From a virus, in IMG/VR virus record IMGVR_UViG_3300023501_000036, positions 1 through 28,803 of that record: a stretch of DNA of 28,803 nt; one strand, 5' to 3'. Below are positions 12,853-21,800 of the stretch, piece after piece (position 1 is the stretch's first letter; every line of letters starts with the position of its first letter). A program made the translations under genes and the position numbers. A model generated the notes under the pieces. It was not told where the DNA came from. It was given only the letters and a program-made list of their open reading frames with translations, and searched no databases.

Positions 12853-13689
12853 ATGGCACTGACCGGAGATCGCAACACGGCTGAGCGGTCGGGCGTCGAC
12901 CTCTCTCTCCCGGTCGCCGCGGCGACCATGGTCTATGCCGGCGCCCTGGCGGTGCTGAACGCCGGCTATGCCGAGGGCGGCACCACGGCCGCCGGCCTGA
13001 TCGCAGTCGGCCGCGCCGAGGAGCAGGTCGACAACAGCGCCGGTGCCAACGGCGACCTGACCGTCCGGGTCAAGCGCGGCGTGTTCCGCTACGCCAACAG
13101 CGGTGGTGGTGATGCCATCGCGGCCGCGCAGATCGGCAGCGTCTGCTACATCGTCGATGATCAGACCGTCGCCAAGACGTCCGATACCGGTGCTCGCAGC
13201 CGGGCTGGACGGGTGGTCGACGTCGACGCGCAGGGTGTGTGGGTCGAAGTCGGCCGCGGCCCGTTCGACAGCGACGCCGACGCGCTGCTCGGCGCCAACA
13301 ACCTGGACGACGTTGCCAGCCCGGCGACGGCGCGCGCCAACATCGCCGCCAATCTGATCCCGCTCGCCGTTCCGGACGCGGTCGCCCTCGACGCGGTGGC
13401 GCCGGTCCGGATCGTCAGCCCGGTCGCCGGCACGCTGTCGAAGATCTGGAGCGTGATCGACGGCGCCCTGACCACCGGCAACGCCACCCTGACGGCGGCG
13501 ATCAACGGCGCGCCGGTCACCGATGGTGTGGTGACGATCACCCAAGCCGGTTCGGCCGCCGGTGACGTCGACAGCGCCACGCCGTCGGCCGCCAACGCGG
13601 TCGCGGTCGGTGACGTGATCACCCTCACGCCAGGCGGGACCAACGACGCGGTGCGAACCGCGGCGGTCACCCTCCTGATCGAAACCTGA
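12853..13689 (+). CDS. Head decoration (capsid cement)-like protein, 278 aa
   Basis: The gene sits between scaffold and major capsid, where many phages encode a cement protein. Residues 1-130 look like a DUF2190-type beta fold (AAATMVYAGALAVLNAGYA, then short strands around FRYANSGGG and VCYIVDDQTVAK). Residues about 145-172 contain LGANNLDDVASPATARANI, a repeat style of phage fibre shafts. The last 100 residues are threonine- and valine-rich strands like a small exposed beta sandwich. This suggests a decoration protein with a protruding head fibre. The family is inferred from position and composition. Confidence 0.65.
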   Translation: MALTGDRNTAERSGVDLSLPVAAATMVYAGALAVLNAGYAEGGTTAAGLIAVGRAEEQVDNSAGANGDLTVRVKRGVFRYANSGGGDAIAAAQIGSVCYIVDDQTVAKTSDTGARSRAGRVVDVDAQGVWVEVGRGPFDSDADALLGANNLDDVASPATARANIAANLIPLAVPDAVALDAVAPVRIVSPVAGTLSKIWSVIDGALTTGNATLTAAINGAPVTDGVVTITQAGSAAGDVDSATPSAANAVAVGDVITLTPGGTNDAVRTAAVTLLIET

Positions 13690-13704
13690 TCCCGGAGCAC
13701 GATC

Positions 13705-14601
13705 ATGGAAGTCAACCGCGCGTCCCTGGCTGGCCTTAACACCAGCTTCAACACGGTCTTCAACGGTGTTCTCGGCGGCATCAAACCGACCTGGCAGACG
13801 ATCGCCATGCAGGTGCCCTCGACCACCCGCGAGAACGACTACCGCTGGCTCGCAAAACTGCGGGGCATGCGCGAGTGGATCGGCGACCGGGTGATCGAGA
13901 ACGTCGCCAAGGACGGCTACAAGGTCACCAACCGGAAGTTCGAGAACACCGTCGGTGTCAGCCGCGACGACATCGAGGACGATCAGATCGGGGTCTACAA
14001 CCCGCTGGTCGCCGACCTGGCGCAGACCGCCGGCGAGCATCCCGACTATCTGGTGTGGGAGCTGTTCAAGGCCGGCTTCACGACGGCCTGCTTCGACGGC
14101 CAGTATTTCTTCGACACCGACCACCCGGTGATCGGCGCCGACGGTGCCGAGATCAGCGTGTCGAACTTCGCCGGCGGAGCAGGCACGCCCTGGTTCCTGC
14201 TCGACACCTCGCGCGCCATCAAGCCGATGATCTTCCAGCTGCGCCGCGCCGCCAAGCTGACGTCGCTCACCAACATGGACGATCCGAACGTGTTCATGCG
14301 TGACGAATACCTGTGGGGCGTGGACATGCGCGCCGCCGCCGGCTTCGGGCTGTGGCAGCTGGCTTACGCGTCCAAGCAGGATCTGACGGCCGACAACTAC
14401 ATGGCCGCCCGCGCCGCCATGCAGGACATGAAGGGCGATCACGGCCGCCAGCTGCGCCTGAAGCCGATGGTCCTGGTCGTGCCGGGCGTGCTGGAGAAGA
14501 GGGGCCTGGAAGTCCTGAAGGCCGAGCGCGATGCGGCCGGGGCGACCAACGTGGCCGCCGGTACCGCGACCCTGCACGTCGAAACCCTGCTCGCTGCCTG
14601 A
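13705..14601 (+). CDS. Major capsid protein, Mu gpT family
   Basis: The 298-aa protein matches the Mu-like major head subunit T. Visible signatures are the N-terminal FNTVFNGVLGG, the central YRWLAKLRGMREWIGDR and KVTNRKFENTVGVSRDDIEDD, and the FDGQYFFDTDHPV region. It forms the icosahedral shell on the scaffold encoded just upstream. A CCGGAG site lies before ATG 13705. No N-terminal scaffold extension is present, consistent with a separate scaffold. Confidence 0.93.
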   Translation: MEVNRASLAGLNTSFNTVFNGVLGGIKPTWQTIAMQVPSTTRENDYRWLAKLRGMREWIGDRVIENVAKDGYKVTNRKFENTVGVSRDDIEDDQIGVYNPLVADLAQTAGEHPDYLVWELFKAGFTTACFDGQYFFDTDHPVIGADGAEISVSNFAGGAGTPWFLLDTSRAIKPMIFQLRRAAKLTSLTNMDDPNVFMRDEYLWGVDMRAAAGFGLWQLAYASKQDLTADNYMAARAAMQDMKGDHGRQLRLKPMVLVVPGVLEKRGLEVLKAERDAAGATNVAAGTATLHVETLLAA

Positions 14602-14603
14602 TC

Positions 14604-14921
14604 ATGGTGCGGCAACTCATCCGCATCACGGCCCGGCGCGACGGTTTCCGTCGCGCCGGTGTCGCCCACCCGGCGAAGCCCGTCGACCATCCGATCGACC
14701 GCTTCGCCGACACGCAACTCGCGGCCCTCAAAGCCGACCCGATGCTCGACGTTCGCATCGTCGACGATCCGGCCGCGAAGGCCGCTGCCGACAAGGCCGC
14801 CGCTGACAAGGCTGCCGCCGAGAAGGTTGCCGCTGAGAAGGCTGCCGCTGAGAAGGCTGCCGCCGAGAAGGTTGCCGCCGCTGGCAAGGCGAAACCCAAG
14901 AAAGGCGGCGAGGCGGCATGA
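14604..14921 (+). CDS. HI1506-related protein (Mu gp35-like), 105 aa
   Basis: The N-terminal half carries the HI1506/gp35 signature: I-R-I-T-A-R-R-D-G-F-R-R-A-G-V-A-H, then LAALKADPMLDV. This family follows gene T in Mu-like phages. The C-terminal half is a repetitive alanine-lysine-glutamate tract (about residues 56-95) ending in a lysine-rich tail, probably a long single helix. ATG 14604 lies two bases after the capsid stop. The end overlaps the DUF1320 start by ATGA. The role is probably structural at the head; not established. Confidence 0.8.
   Translation: MVRQLIRITARRDGFRRAGVAHPAKPVDHPIDRFADTQLAALKADPMLDVRIVDDPAAKAAADKAAADKAAAEKVAAEKAAAEKAAAEKVAAAGKAKPKKGGEAA
14781..14870 (+). repeat. 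Six 15-bp tandem repeats encoding AAADK/AAAEK
   Basis: Six consecutive 15-base units (14781, 14796, 14811, 14826, 14841, 14856) encode AAADK, AAADK, AAAEK, VAAEK, AAAEK and AAAEK; a seventh, broken unit follows. Such tracts grow and shrink by slippage without frame loss. Confidence 0.9.
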
Positions 14922-15337
14922 CCTACGCCGCCCAACAGGACCTGGTCGACCGGTTCGGAGAGCAGGAACTGATCCAGCTCTCCGATCGCGCGAACGTTGG
15001 CTCGATCGACGCCGCGGTGATCGGCAAGGCGTTGGCCGACGCCGACGAGCTGATCGACAGCTACATCGCGGCGCGGGCGGCGCTGCCGCTGGCCACGGTG
15101 CCGGCGCGCCTGGTGCGGGTCGCCGGCGACGTCGCACGCTACTACCTGCACGCCGACGCGCCGACCGAACAGGTCCGCCGGGCATACACCGACGCGACGG
15201 CCTGGCTGCGCGACGTGAGCCTCGGCAAGGCCACCCTGGGCGACGACGGCGTGAGTGCCGCCGCACCGGTCGACGCCACCGTCGAGTTCGTTGGCGACGA
15301 TCGCCAGTTCACCCGTTCCGGTCTGAGGGATCTCTGA
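14918..15337 (+). CDS. DUF1320 head-tail connector (Mu gp36-like), 139 aa
   Basis: The sequence fits DUF1320: the N-terminal MTYAAQQDLVDRFGEQELIQLSD block, a helix with KALADADELIDSYIAAR, the P-x-R-L-V-R-V-A-G-D-V-A-R-Y-Y-L segment, and a short tail near LGDDG. The family is the gp36 position in Mu and acts as a small head-tail connector. It starts with an ATGA overlap and ends in a TGATG overlap with the virion morphogenesis gene. The length is normal. Confidence 0.9.
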   Translation: MTYAAQQDLVDRFGEQELIQLSDRANVGSIDAAVIGKALADADELIDSYIAARAALPLATVPARLVRVAGDVARYYLHADAPTEQVRRAYTDATAWLRDVSLGKATLGDDGVSAAAPVDATVEFVGDDRQFTRSGLRDL

Positions 15338-15861
15338 TGGCCGGCGTCTCGTTCTCCTACTCGCTCGACGACGTCCAGGCGCAGATCGTGTTGTCGCAAT
15401 GGACCGCTGCCGACGGTGATTTGTCCGAGCTGCTCGACCCGATCGGTTCGGCCCTGCGCGACAACGTGCTCGACCGGTTCGAGCAGGGTCGCGGCCCCGA
15501 CGGCGTGACCTGGCCGAAGAGCCGCCGCGCCGTCCAGCAGGGTGGGCAGACCCTGGTCGACACCGCGCGCCTGCGCGACTCAATCACCTATGAGGCCGGC
15601 GCGCGCGAAGTCGAGGTCGGTACCAACGTCATCTACGCGGCGATCCACCAGTTCGGCGGCGTGATCAAGGCAAAGACATCAGAGGGCCTGTCATTCAACG
15701 TGCCGGGGTTTGCGGCCGAGGGTGGTGGCGAGAGTTTCGTCAACGTCCAAAGCGTGACCATGCCGCCGCGGCCGTTCCTGGGCATCGGCCCCGAGGATCG
15801 GGAGTCGGTCCTCGATATGTTCGAGGCTTGGCTGTTCGCGCCGATCGCCGGTGCCGCATGA
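15337..15861 (+). CDS. Phage virion morphogenesis protein (tail completion, Mu gpG/P2 S family)
   Basis: The 174-aa protein matches the virion morphogenesis family: an early helix with DPIGSALRDNVLDRFEQGR, the DGVTWPKSRRA segment, L-V-D-T-A-R-L-R-D-S-I-T-Y, and the diagnostic I-Y-A-A-I-H-Q-F-G-G. It ends with PPRPFLGIGPEDR. Members complete head or tail assembly at the joining interface. In Mu, gene G lies before gene I; here it lies after gp36, as in siphophage relatives. ATG 15337 overlaps the preceding stop and its own stop overlaps the next start. Confidence 0.9.
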   Translation: MAGVSFSYSLDDVQAQIVLSQWTAADGDLSELLDPIGSALRDNVLDRFEQGRGPDGVTWPKSRRAVQQGGQTLVDTARLRDSITYEAGAREVEVGTNVIYAAIHQFGGVIKAKTSEGLSFNVPGFAAEGGGESFVNVQSVTMPPRPFLGIGPEDRESVLDMFEAWLFAPIAGAA

Positions 15862-16289
15862 CGCTGATCTCGCAAACCATCGATCGCCTGACCGAGGCCA
15901 AAGCGGATATCGGCCTGAACCTGGTGGCCGGCGCTGCCGAGTTCGCGGCGCTGAAAAATAACCCGCCGCGCCACCAGATGCCGGCCGCTTATGTACTGCC
16001 GACAACCGATCGGGCTGGTCCGTCCGAGCTGGTCGGCAAACACCGTCAGCGTGTGACCCGCGGCCTGGCCGTGGTGGTCGCTGTCGGCAACCTGCGCGAT
16101 GACCGAGGCGACAGCGCCGCGCGCGAGATGGAGATCCTGGAGGCCGCGCTGCTCAGCGCTCTGGCTGGTTGGACGCCCACCGGCGCGATCGCGGGCATGC
16201 AGTTCGCTTCGTCTCGCACCCTCGGCCTGCGTGACCAGGTGGTCTGGCGCCAGTTCGATTTCACCGTCGCCACCAAGCTGCAACCGTAG
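15858..16289 (+). CDS. Tail terminator-like protein (gp37 position), 143 aa
   Basis: It begins at an ATGA overlap. The pattern is that of phage tail terminators: an N-terminal helix (ISQTIDRLTEA), a strand with PAAYVLPTTDRAG, a central strand pair (RGLAVVVAVGNLRDDRG), and a C-terminal helix followed by VVWRQFDFTVATK. Such proteins cap the tail tube when the right length is reached and join it to the head. Position between the completion protein and the tube gene supports this. The family name is inferred rather than read from a unique motif. Confidence 0.7.
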   Translation: MTLISQTIDRLTEAKADIGLNLVAGAAEFAALKNNPPRHQMPAAYVLPTTDRAGPSELVGKHRQRVTRGLAVVVAVGNLRDDRGDSAAREMEILEAALLSALAGWTPTGAIAGMQFASSRTLGLRDQVVWRQFDFTVATKLQP

Positions 16290-16299
16290 GAGAAGCCCG

Positions 16300-16581
16300 A
16301 TGTCCGGAGGTTCGTACATCCTCGATCCCGTAACCGGCAAGCGCGTCCGCGTCGGTGACGCGCCGAAGACGCCGACCCGCGCCGAGCGCCGCGCCGAGCG
16401 GCCCGCTGCCGATCAGGCGGCCGCCGAGACGGCCCAGGCCCAGGCCGAAGCCGACAAGCCGTCGGGCCGGTCCCGGCCGCGCCGCGGCAAGGCCCCCGAT
16501 CCGGACCCCGATACCGCCGTCGTCGCGCCGAGCGGCGCGTCGACCGGCTCCGACATCCTGACCGCTACGGCTGAGGAGTAA
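16300..16581 (+). CDS. Hypothetical protein before the tail tube gene, 93 aa
   Basis: The ATG at 16300 follows a TAGGAGA ribosome site. The first 20 residues (SYILDPVTGKRVRVG) form a small structured start; the rest is low-complexity, rich in Ala, Arg, Pro, Gln and Asp, and probably disordered. No family recognised. A Mu gp38-like role is possible by position only. Its end carries the GAGGAG site used by the tail tube gene. Confidence 0.6.
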   Translation: MSGGSYILDPVTGKRVRVGDAPKTPTRAERRAERPAADQAAAETAQAQAEADKPSGRSRPRRGKAPDPDPDTAVVAPSGASTGSDILTATAEE

Positions 16582-16586
16582 CGGCA

Positions 16587-17849
16587 ATGGCCGAAGAGAT
16601 CTCGATGAACACGGCTGTGCTGCTGGCCCAACTGGAAAGCATCTACAACACCTCGCCCGACGCTCTGGCCGCGGCCGACGCGGTGCTGATGAAGAACATG
16701 ACCGCCGTCCCGCTGACCGGGGACCGGAAGGAGCGGAACTTGGTGCGTCCCTACTACGGCGCCAACCCAGGCAAGCTCGCCAAACAGCACGGTACCATGC
16801 AGTTCACCACCGAGGCGGCAGGCGCCGGCGTAACGGCGCTCGACGCCGGTACCGCTCCGGCGTTCGGCAAGCTGCTGCGGGCTGCGGGCTGTGCTCAGAC
16901 CACCATTGCACCGGCGGCGACAATCGCCGCCAGCCCACCGACCGGAGTCGGCGGTCCGACCGGTGCGTTCACCTATGCGGCGGCGGATCCGTACGAGGGG
17001 ATTGTTGATCGCCTGGTGACGCTGACCTGCACCACCGGCGGCGCCTCCGCGACGGCGGAGTTCACGGTCGCCGCACCGGCGGTGTTCCACCTGGCGGCGT
17101 ACAATCAGACCGGCGTTGTGATGACCGATGCCGCGCCGTTTGCCCTGCCGGGCGGTGCCACGATCACGCCGACGGTCGGCACGCCGTTTGATATCGGCGA
17201 TGGGTTCACCATTCAGCTGCGCGCGCCGGGCACGTTGTACACGCCGGTGTCCACCGGGTTCGAGAGCATCGAGGCATTCTTCCAATACGGCCCGAACCGG
17301 CACCGCTTCGGCGGGATCCGCGGCAACGTCACGCTCAACGCGCCGGCCGACGACTACTTCGACATGACGTTCGACATGATGGGCCTGCCCGGCACTCGCT
17401 CCAGCGAGGCACTGCCCACGGTCGATTTCAGCGCCTTCCAGGATCCGCTGCTGGTGTCCGACGACAACTCGCCGTTCGTCAGCTTCGGCGGCTACGAGGT
17501 TGCCTACCGATCGTTCAACTTCGACGTTGGCCAGAACACCGTCATCCGCAGCCTGGTTGGCCAGAAGAAGGCTCGCCAGAACGGTCGCTCAGGTTCCGGC
17601 ACGCTGGTGTTTGAGGCGCTCGACCTCGCGACGGTCGATTTCTTCACCAGCCTTAGTGACGGCGATTACCTGCCGTTCGAGCTGATCCACGGCCTGACCC
17701 GCGGCGAGATCGTCCAGCTGTCGATGCCGAGGCTGCAGCTCACGGCGGCACCGTACCAGGACGAGGAAGGTGCCGCGATGTTCTCCATGAGCGTGGTCGC
17801 CGTGCCTTCCGACGCCGGCAACGACGAGTTCACCCTGGCGATCAAGTGA
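16587..17849 (+). CDS. Tail tube (major tail) protein, 420 aa
   Basis: The N-terminal half resembles siphophage tube proteins of B3/D3112-type Mu-like phages: YYGANPGKLAKQHGTMQFTTEAAGAG, a FGKLLRAAGC segment, and many short beta strands. Residues about 210-330 contain GFESIEAFFQYGPNRHRFGGIRGNV and DDYFDMTFDMMGLPG, and the end has PYQDEEGAAMFSMSVVAVP. It builds the non-contractile tube with the chaperones and tape measure that follow. GAGGAG lies 8 bases before ATG 16587. No sheath gene is present nearby. At 420 aa it seems long, so an extra surface domain (about 115-215) is likely. Confidence 0.82.
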   Translation: MAEEISMNTAVLLAQLESIYNTSPDALAAADAVLMKNMTAVPLTGDRKERNLVRPYYGANPGKLAKQHGTMQFTTEAAGAGVTALDAGTAPAFGKLLRAAGCAQTTIAPAATIAASPPTGVGGPTGAFTYAAADPYEGIVDRLVTLTCTTGGASATAEFTVAAPAVFHLAAYNQTGVVMTDAAPFALPGGATITPTVGTPFDIGDGFTIQLRAPGTLYTPVSTGFESIEAFFQYGPNRHRFGGIRGNVTLNAPADDYFDMTFDMMGLPGTRSSEALPTVDFSAFQDPLLVSDDNSPFVSFGGYEVAYRSFNFDVGQNTVIRSLVGQKKARQNGRSGSGTLVFEALDLATVDFFTSLSDGDYLPFELIHGLTRGEIVQLSMPRLQLTAAPYQDEEGAAMFSMSVVAVPSDAGNDEFTLAIK

Positions 17850-18424
17850 GCGGGGCCATGGCCAAGCAACACCAGGACATCGACGCGGCCGACGTGCCGC
17901 TGCCCGCGGAGGATGGTTTCGAGGAAGGCGGGCTGTTCGTCTTCGACGCCACCCCGATCATCCGCAACTGGCCGGTGCGGGTGAAGGTCCCGACCTTCGG
18001 CGGCAAGTTCCGGACCCACGAGATCCGGATGGATTTCGGCTACGTGGACATCGACGGGTACAGGCAACTTCTCGACGACGTCGCGGCTTTCATTGCCGCC
18101 GGCGGTCAACTCGGCGAATCCGGCGACGACGAGCGCGAAGGTGACCCGCTCGCCGCCATCGTATTCGGGTGGTCCGGCCTCGCCAGCCAAGGTGCCGGGG
18201 CGCTCGCCTACAGCGACAAGGCCAAGGCTCGGCTGTTCGCCGACACTCGGATCCGCGCCGCTGCTGCGGAGGCGCTGGGCCGGATGGTGATGGGGATAGA
18301 GGAAAAAAACTCCGAGACGCCGCCCGCCGCTGGGCCAGCCCAGCCCGCGCTCAATCGAGCGCAACGGCGCGCGGCGGGAGCCAAGGTAACGAAGGGTCTG
18401 AAGGCCTTGAAGGCTACGGAGTAG
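17846..18424 (+). CDS. Tail assembly chaperone, G-type short product
   Basis: A 192-aa soluble protein lies between the tube gene and the tape measure, the position of lambda gpG. It has a beta-rich N-terminus (DATPIIRNWPVRVKVPTFGG, HEIRMDFGYVDIDGY) and a helical C-terminus. The GTG at 17846 overlaps the tube stop (GTGA); ATG 17858 is an in-frame alternative. At 18304-18310 the reading frame meets A AAA AAC, where a fraction of ribosomes should slip to -1 and make the long GT form. The short form ends at TAG 18422-18424. Assignment rests on position, the slippery site and the DUF1799 continuation. Confidence 0.8.
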   Translation: MSGAMAKQHQDIDAADVPLPAEDGFEEGGLFVFDATPIIRNWPVRVKVPTFGGKFRTHEIRMDFGYVDIDGYRQLLDDVAAFIAAGGQLGESGDDEREGDPLAAIVFGWSGLASQGAGALAYSDKAKARLFADTRIRAAAAEALGRMVMGIEEKNSETPPAAGPAQPALNRAQRRAAGAKVTKGLKALKATE

Positions 18425-18843
18425 CCGATCAGTTGCGCGACGCGGGCCAGGACGCCGCCGGCCTGGAAGCCCTGCAACGCCGGCGAGCGGCTAAGGCCCG
18501 AGAGCAGGCGGCGAGCACGCGGGAGCGGCGCCTGCCGTACCCGATCCTCCCGCCGAACACTAAGGCCGTCATGCTGTTCCTGCGCTGCCAGACTCAGTGG
18601 ATCTACGCCGGCGAGCGCGGTGAGGAGAAGGGTCTCAATCTGAAGGCCGTGATTGAGGTCATGAAAACGACCGGGATCCGCAAACGCAAGCGCGCAAACA
18701 TTCTGTCGCGCCTCCAGGTGATCGAGATGGAGGTGCTGCGCGTCTTTGCTCGACGGCGTGCCGCTGACACGGCCCGTCTGCGCCGGCAGCAGGCCCAAAG
18801 CGCCAGGCAACAGGCGCTGGCCGCCAAGCGAGGTAAGCGATGA
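17846..18843 (+). CDS. Tail assembly chaperone, GT-type frameshift product (C-terminal DUF1799)
   Basis: The product joins 17846-18310 with 18310-18843, about 332 aa. After the slip the -1 frame reads LRDAARR and continues to a DUF1799-like region: LPYPILPPNTKAVMLFLRCQ, TQWIYAGERGEEKGLNLKAVIEVM, then RLQVIEMEVLRVF. The -1 frame has no ATG with a ribosome site near the region, so frameshifting is the natural way to make it. A weak TTG at 18432 is the only independent alternative. The end overlaps the tape-measure start by ATGA. Lambda GT binds the tape measure with its T part during tail assembly. Confidence 0.75.
18304..18310 (+). promoter_or_regulatory. -1 frameshift slippery heptamer A AAA AAC
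   Basis: In the frame of the G-type gene the codons read gaA AAA AAC, a canonical X XXY YYZ heptamer. Slipping back one base enters the open DUF1799 frame. Seven consecutive A residues stand out in this GC-rich genome. Confidence 0.85.
18323..18378 (+). promoter_or_regulatory. Structured RNA downstream of the slippery site
   Basis: CCCGCCGC (18323-18330) can pair with GCGGCGGG (18371-18378), enclosing two hairpins: GCTGGGC/GCCCAGC (18329-18335/18338-18344) and GCGCTC-AATC-GAGCGC (18347-18362). The first hairpin competes with the outer stem for two bases. Spacing of 12 nt from the heptamer is a little long but suits a frameshift stimulator. Confidence 0.5.
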
Positions 18844-21800
18844 CGGATATCGTTGTCGGCCTCACGCTGCGCGCGGACGGCAAGGGCTTCGTCGGTGAGG
18901 TCCGTAACGCCAAGACCGAGCTGCTCGGTCTGCGCGACGGCGGTACGCGGGCGGCCGGTGCACTCGACGATCTTGGCCGGCGCAGCACGACTGCGCTGAC
19001 CTCGCTGCGCTCTCTGCAGACGGTGATCGCCGGGCTGGGCCTGGCCATTGGTGTTCGCGAGGCAGTCCAGGAGTTCGCGGCCTACGAGCGCGCGCTGGTG
19101 GGTGTCGCCAAGACCGCCGACCTGACTGCCGGCCAGGTGTCGGAGATGGGCGCCGCCATTACCGAGATGGCCAGGCGCATGCCGTTCGCTCGCACGGAGC
19201 TGTTGGGCATCGCCCAAGCCGGCGGCCAGCTCGGCGTGAAAGGGGTGAAGGATCTCACCCTGTTCACCGAGACGATTGCGAAGCTGGGGAGCGCATCCGA
19301 CCTGGCCGGCGATGAAGCCGCGACCGCGCTGACCCGGATCCTCAACGTCACCAATGAGAGCATCGGCTCGATCGACAAGTTCGCGTCGGTGATCGTGGCG
19401 CTGGGCAATGCGTCGGCCGCCAGCGAGTCTGAGATCGCCAAGGTCGCGACGCAGGTGGCCCAAGCGACCGCCATCTTCGGTGTGTCGGCGGCCGAGGCCG
19501 CTGCCATGGCGGCCGCGTTGCGATCGCTGGGCGTGCAGGCCGAGCTGGGCGGCTCTTCGGTTGGCAAGGCGTTCCGCGCGATCGAAGCGGCGGTCGACGG
19601 CGGCGGCGAGCGGCTGCGCGAGTTGGAGAAGATCACCGGGCTGACGGGCGCGCAGCTGAAGAAGACGTTCAAGGACGACGCGGTCGCCGTGTTCAAGGCG
19701 TTCGTCGACGGCGTCGGCCAGGCCGCGGCCTCGGGCGCCAGCGTCGCGGGTGTGCTGGAGAAGTTCGGCCTCGAGGGCGAGGAGATCCTGAAGGTTCTGC
19801 CGACCCTGGCGCTAAACAGCGAGAAGCTGGGCGACTCCCTGGCGATCATCGCCAAGGAAGCGGGCAACGCCACGGCCCTCAACGAGGAGTACCTACGCTC
19901 GGCGAAGACGTTGTCGGCGCAGTTGTCGCTGACCGGCAACGCGATCGACGAGATCGCCGCGGCCCTGGGTTCCGCCTTGGCGCCGGTGATCGTGGACGCC
20001 ACGACGCAGTTGCGGGCCTTCGTGCAGGAGGCCGTCGACTCCGGTGACGCCCAGGCGGCGTTCGAAGCCGTCGCCGGCGCGGTTGGCCTGCTGACCCGCA
20101 ACCTGGATCTGCTGGCGGGCGCCGGCGCGGTCGGCGTGTTTCTTCGGCTGCAGCCGGCGATCGCCGGAATCCTCGGATCGCTGAACGCCCTGGTGCCGGC
20201 GGTTGCAGCCAGCACGGTCGGGTGGCTGTCGCTCAATTCTGCGGTGGCGGCCGGCACCATAAGTGCCCGTGCGGCGACGGCGGCAACCCTGGCCCTGTCG
20301 GGAGCAATGAACCTCCTGGGCGGCCCGGTCGGCGTCGCGTTGCTGGCCGCCGGCGGCCTGTACTACCTGGCGACGCGGGAGACCGAGGCCGATCGGGCGG
20401 CGCGAAGCCATGCCGAAGCGATTGACCTGGTCAACCGGGCGCTCGGCCGAAACAGCACCGCCGCGGCCGATGCGGCGGAGGTCGCCCGCAAGAGCGCTCT
20501 CGCCCGCCTGCAAGATACCCGCGCCGCCCTGGAACAGGCTGAAGCAGTCAACTCCGGTGCGCGAGGCCGGCGGCGCCGGTCGACCGCCCGGCGAGATCAG
20601 ATGAAAGCGTTGCGGCTCCAGATCGAGGAGCTGGAAACGGCGATTAAAGACCTGGACGTCGATGCAGCGCTTGAGGATCTGCTCGCCGTCAACACCGCAT
20701 TGTTTGGCAACGGGAGCGTGTTTGGTCCGCCGCCTTCGAGCAATAGTGCGCTCGGAGCGCTGAGCACCGAGCTTCGCGGCCTGGTCGAGCAACTCGATCC
20801 TCTCGCCAAATTGGCCCGAGAGGCGGCGAACGCCCAGGCGCAGCTTGAAGCATCCTCGAAAGCGCTGGCTGCGGAAGGTCACGATCTGGCTCGGTTGCTC
20901 GGGATCCTGGAGCACAACACCGACGCCTACACCTACAGCCTGGGTGCTGCCGCTAGGACCGCCAATGAGCAGGCGCGCGACCTGCAGGTGCAATCACAGA
21001 TCCGCCGCCTGGAAGCCAACGACACCGAGGAATCGCGGCGCACGATCGTCGAGCTGACCGCGGCCCGCGAGCTGGAGCGAGTGGAGCTGCAGCGCGTCCA
21101 GGCGACGATGGCGGCCCAGCCCGACCAGATCGGCGCCATCAACGCGGCCTATGCCACGCTGCGCGCCGCGATCATCGCCAACCGCGACGCCGAACTGCAG
21201 TGGTCGACCTCCCAGGCTCAGGCGTTCAAGGGGCTGCGTGATCAGCTCGACCCGACCACCGCCAAGCAGGACGAGTTCACCAAACAGCAGCGGCTGCTGA
21301 ATGCGGCACTGGCTGCCGGCCGAAGCGACCTCGGCGAGCACGCCAGGCTGACCGCGGCGCTGAGGCGCGAGCGGGATCTGTGGAAGCGATCGCTCGACGA
21401 GGCGGCGCGGTCGGTGCGGACCAGCGCCGAAGATCTGGAGCTGGCCAACGAGGTGCGCCGGCTGGAGTTGCTGAACACCGAGGAAGCCCGAGAGAAGATC
21501 ATCGAGCTGACGACGGCCCGCAAGCTGGAGCAGCTGGAGATCGAGCGGACCACCGCCCTGCTGGCCGCCCAGCCCGAACAGTATGCCGCGATCAACGCCG
21601 CCTATGACCGCCTCAAGCTGGCCATCATGGACGAAGGCCAGATCCGCCAACTGGAGCGGCTCCGAGCCCAGGCCAATCCGCTGGCACAGGCATTCAAGAC
21701 GGCGGCCGAAGGCATTCAACGCGGGTTTAGCGATGCTTTCACGGCGATGTTCCGATCGGGACAGTTCGGCTTCAAGGACATGCTGGGGAGCTGGAAGGAT

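Noticed and set aside
13609-13623. Partial dyad GGTGA-CGTGA-TCACC upstream of the capsid gene, resembling the 16-bp element
   Set aside because: It is inside coding sequence with an odd spacer. The GGTGACG hexamer-like core is common in this genome's coding DNA, so it is not counted as a third copy.
11938-14577. Very long open frame on the minus strand (879 codons) opposite the protease, decoration and capsid genes
   Set aside because: It mirrors the codon positions of well-recognised plus-strand genes, has low-complexity Arg/Gly/Asp-rich sequence and crosses three gene borders. It is a GC-rich shadow.
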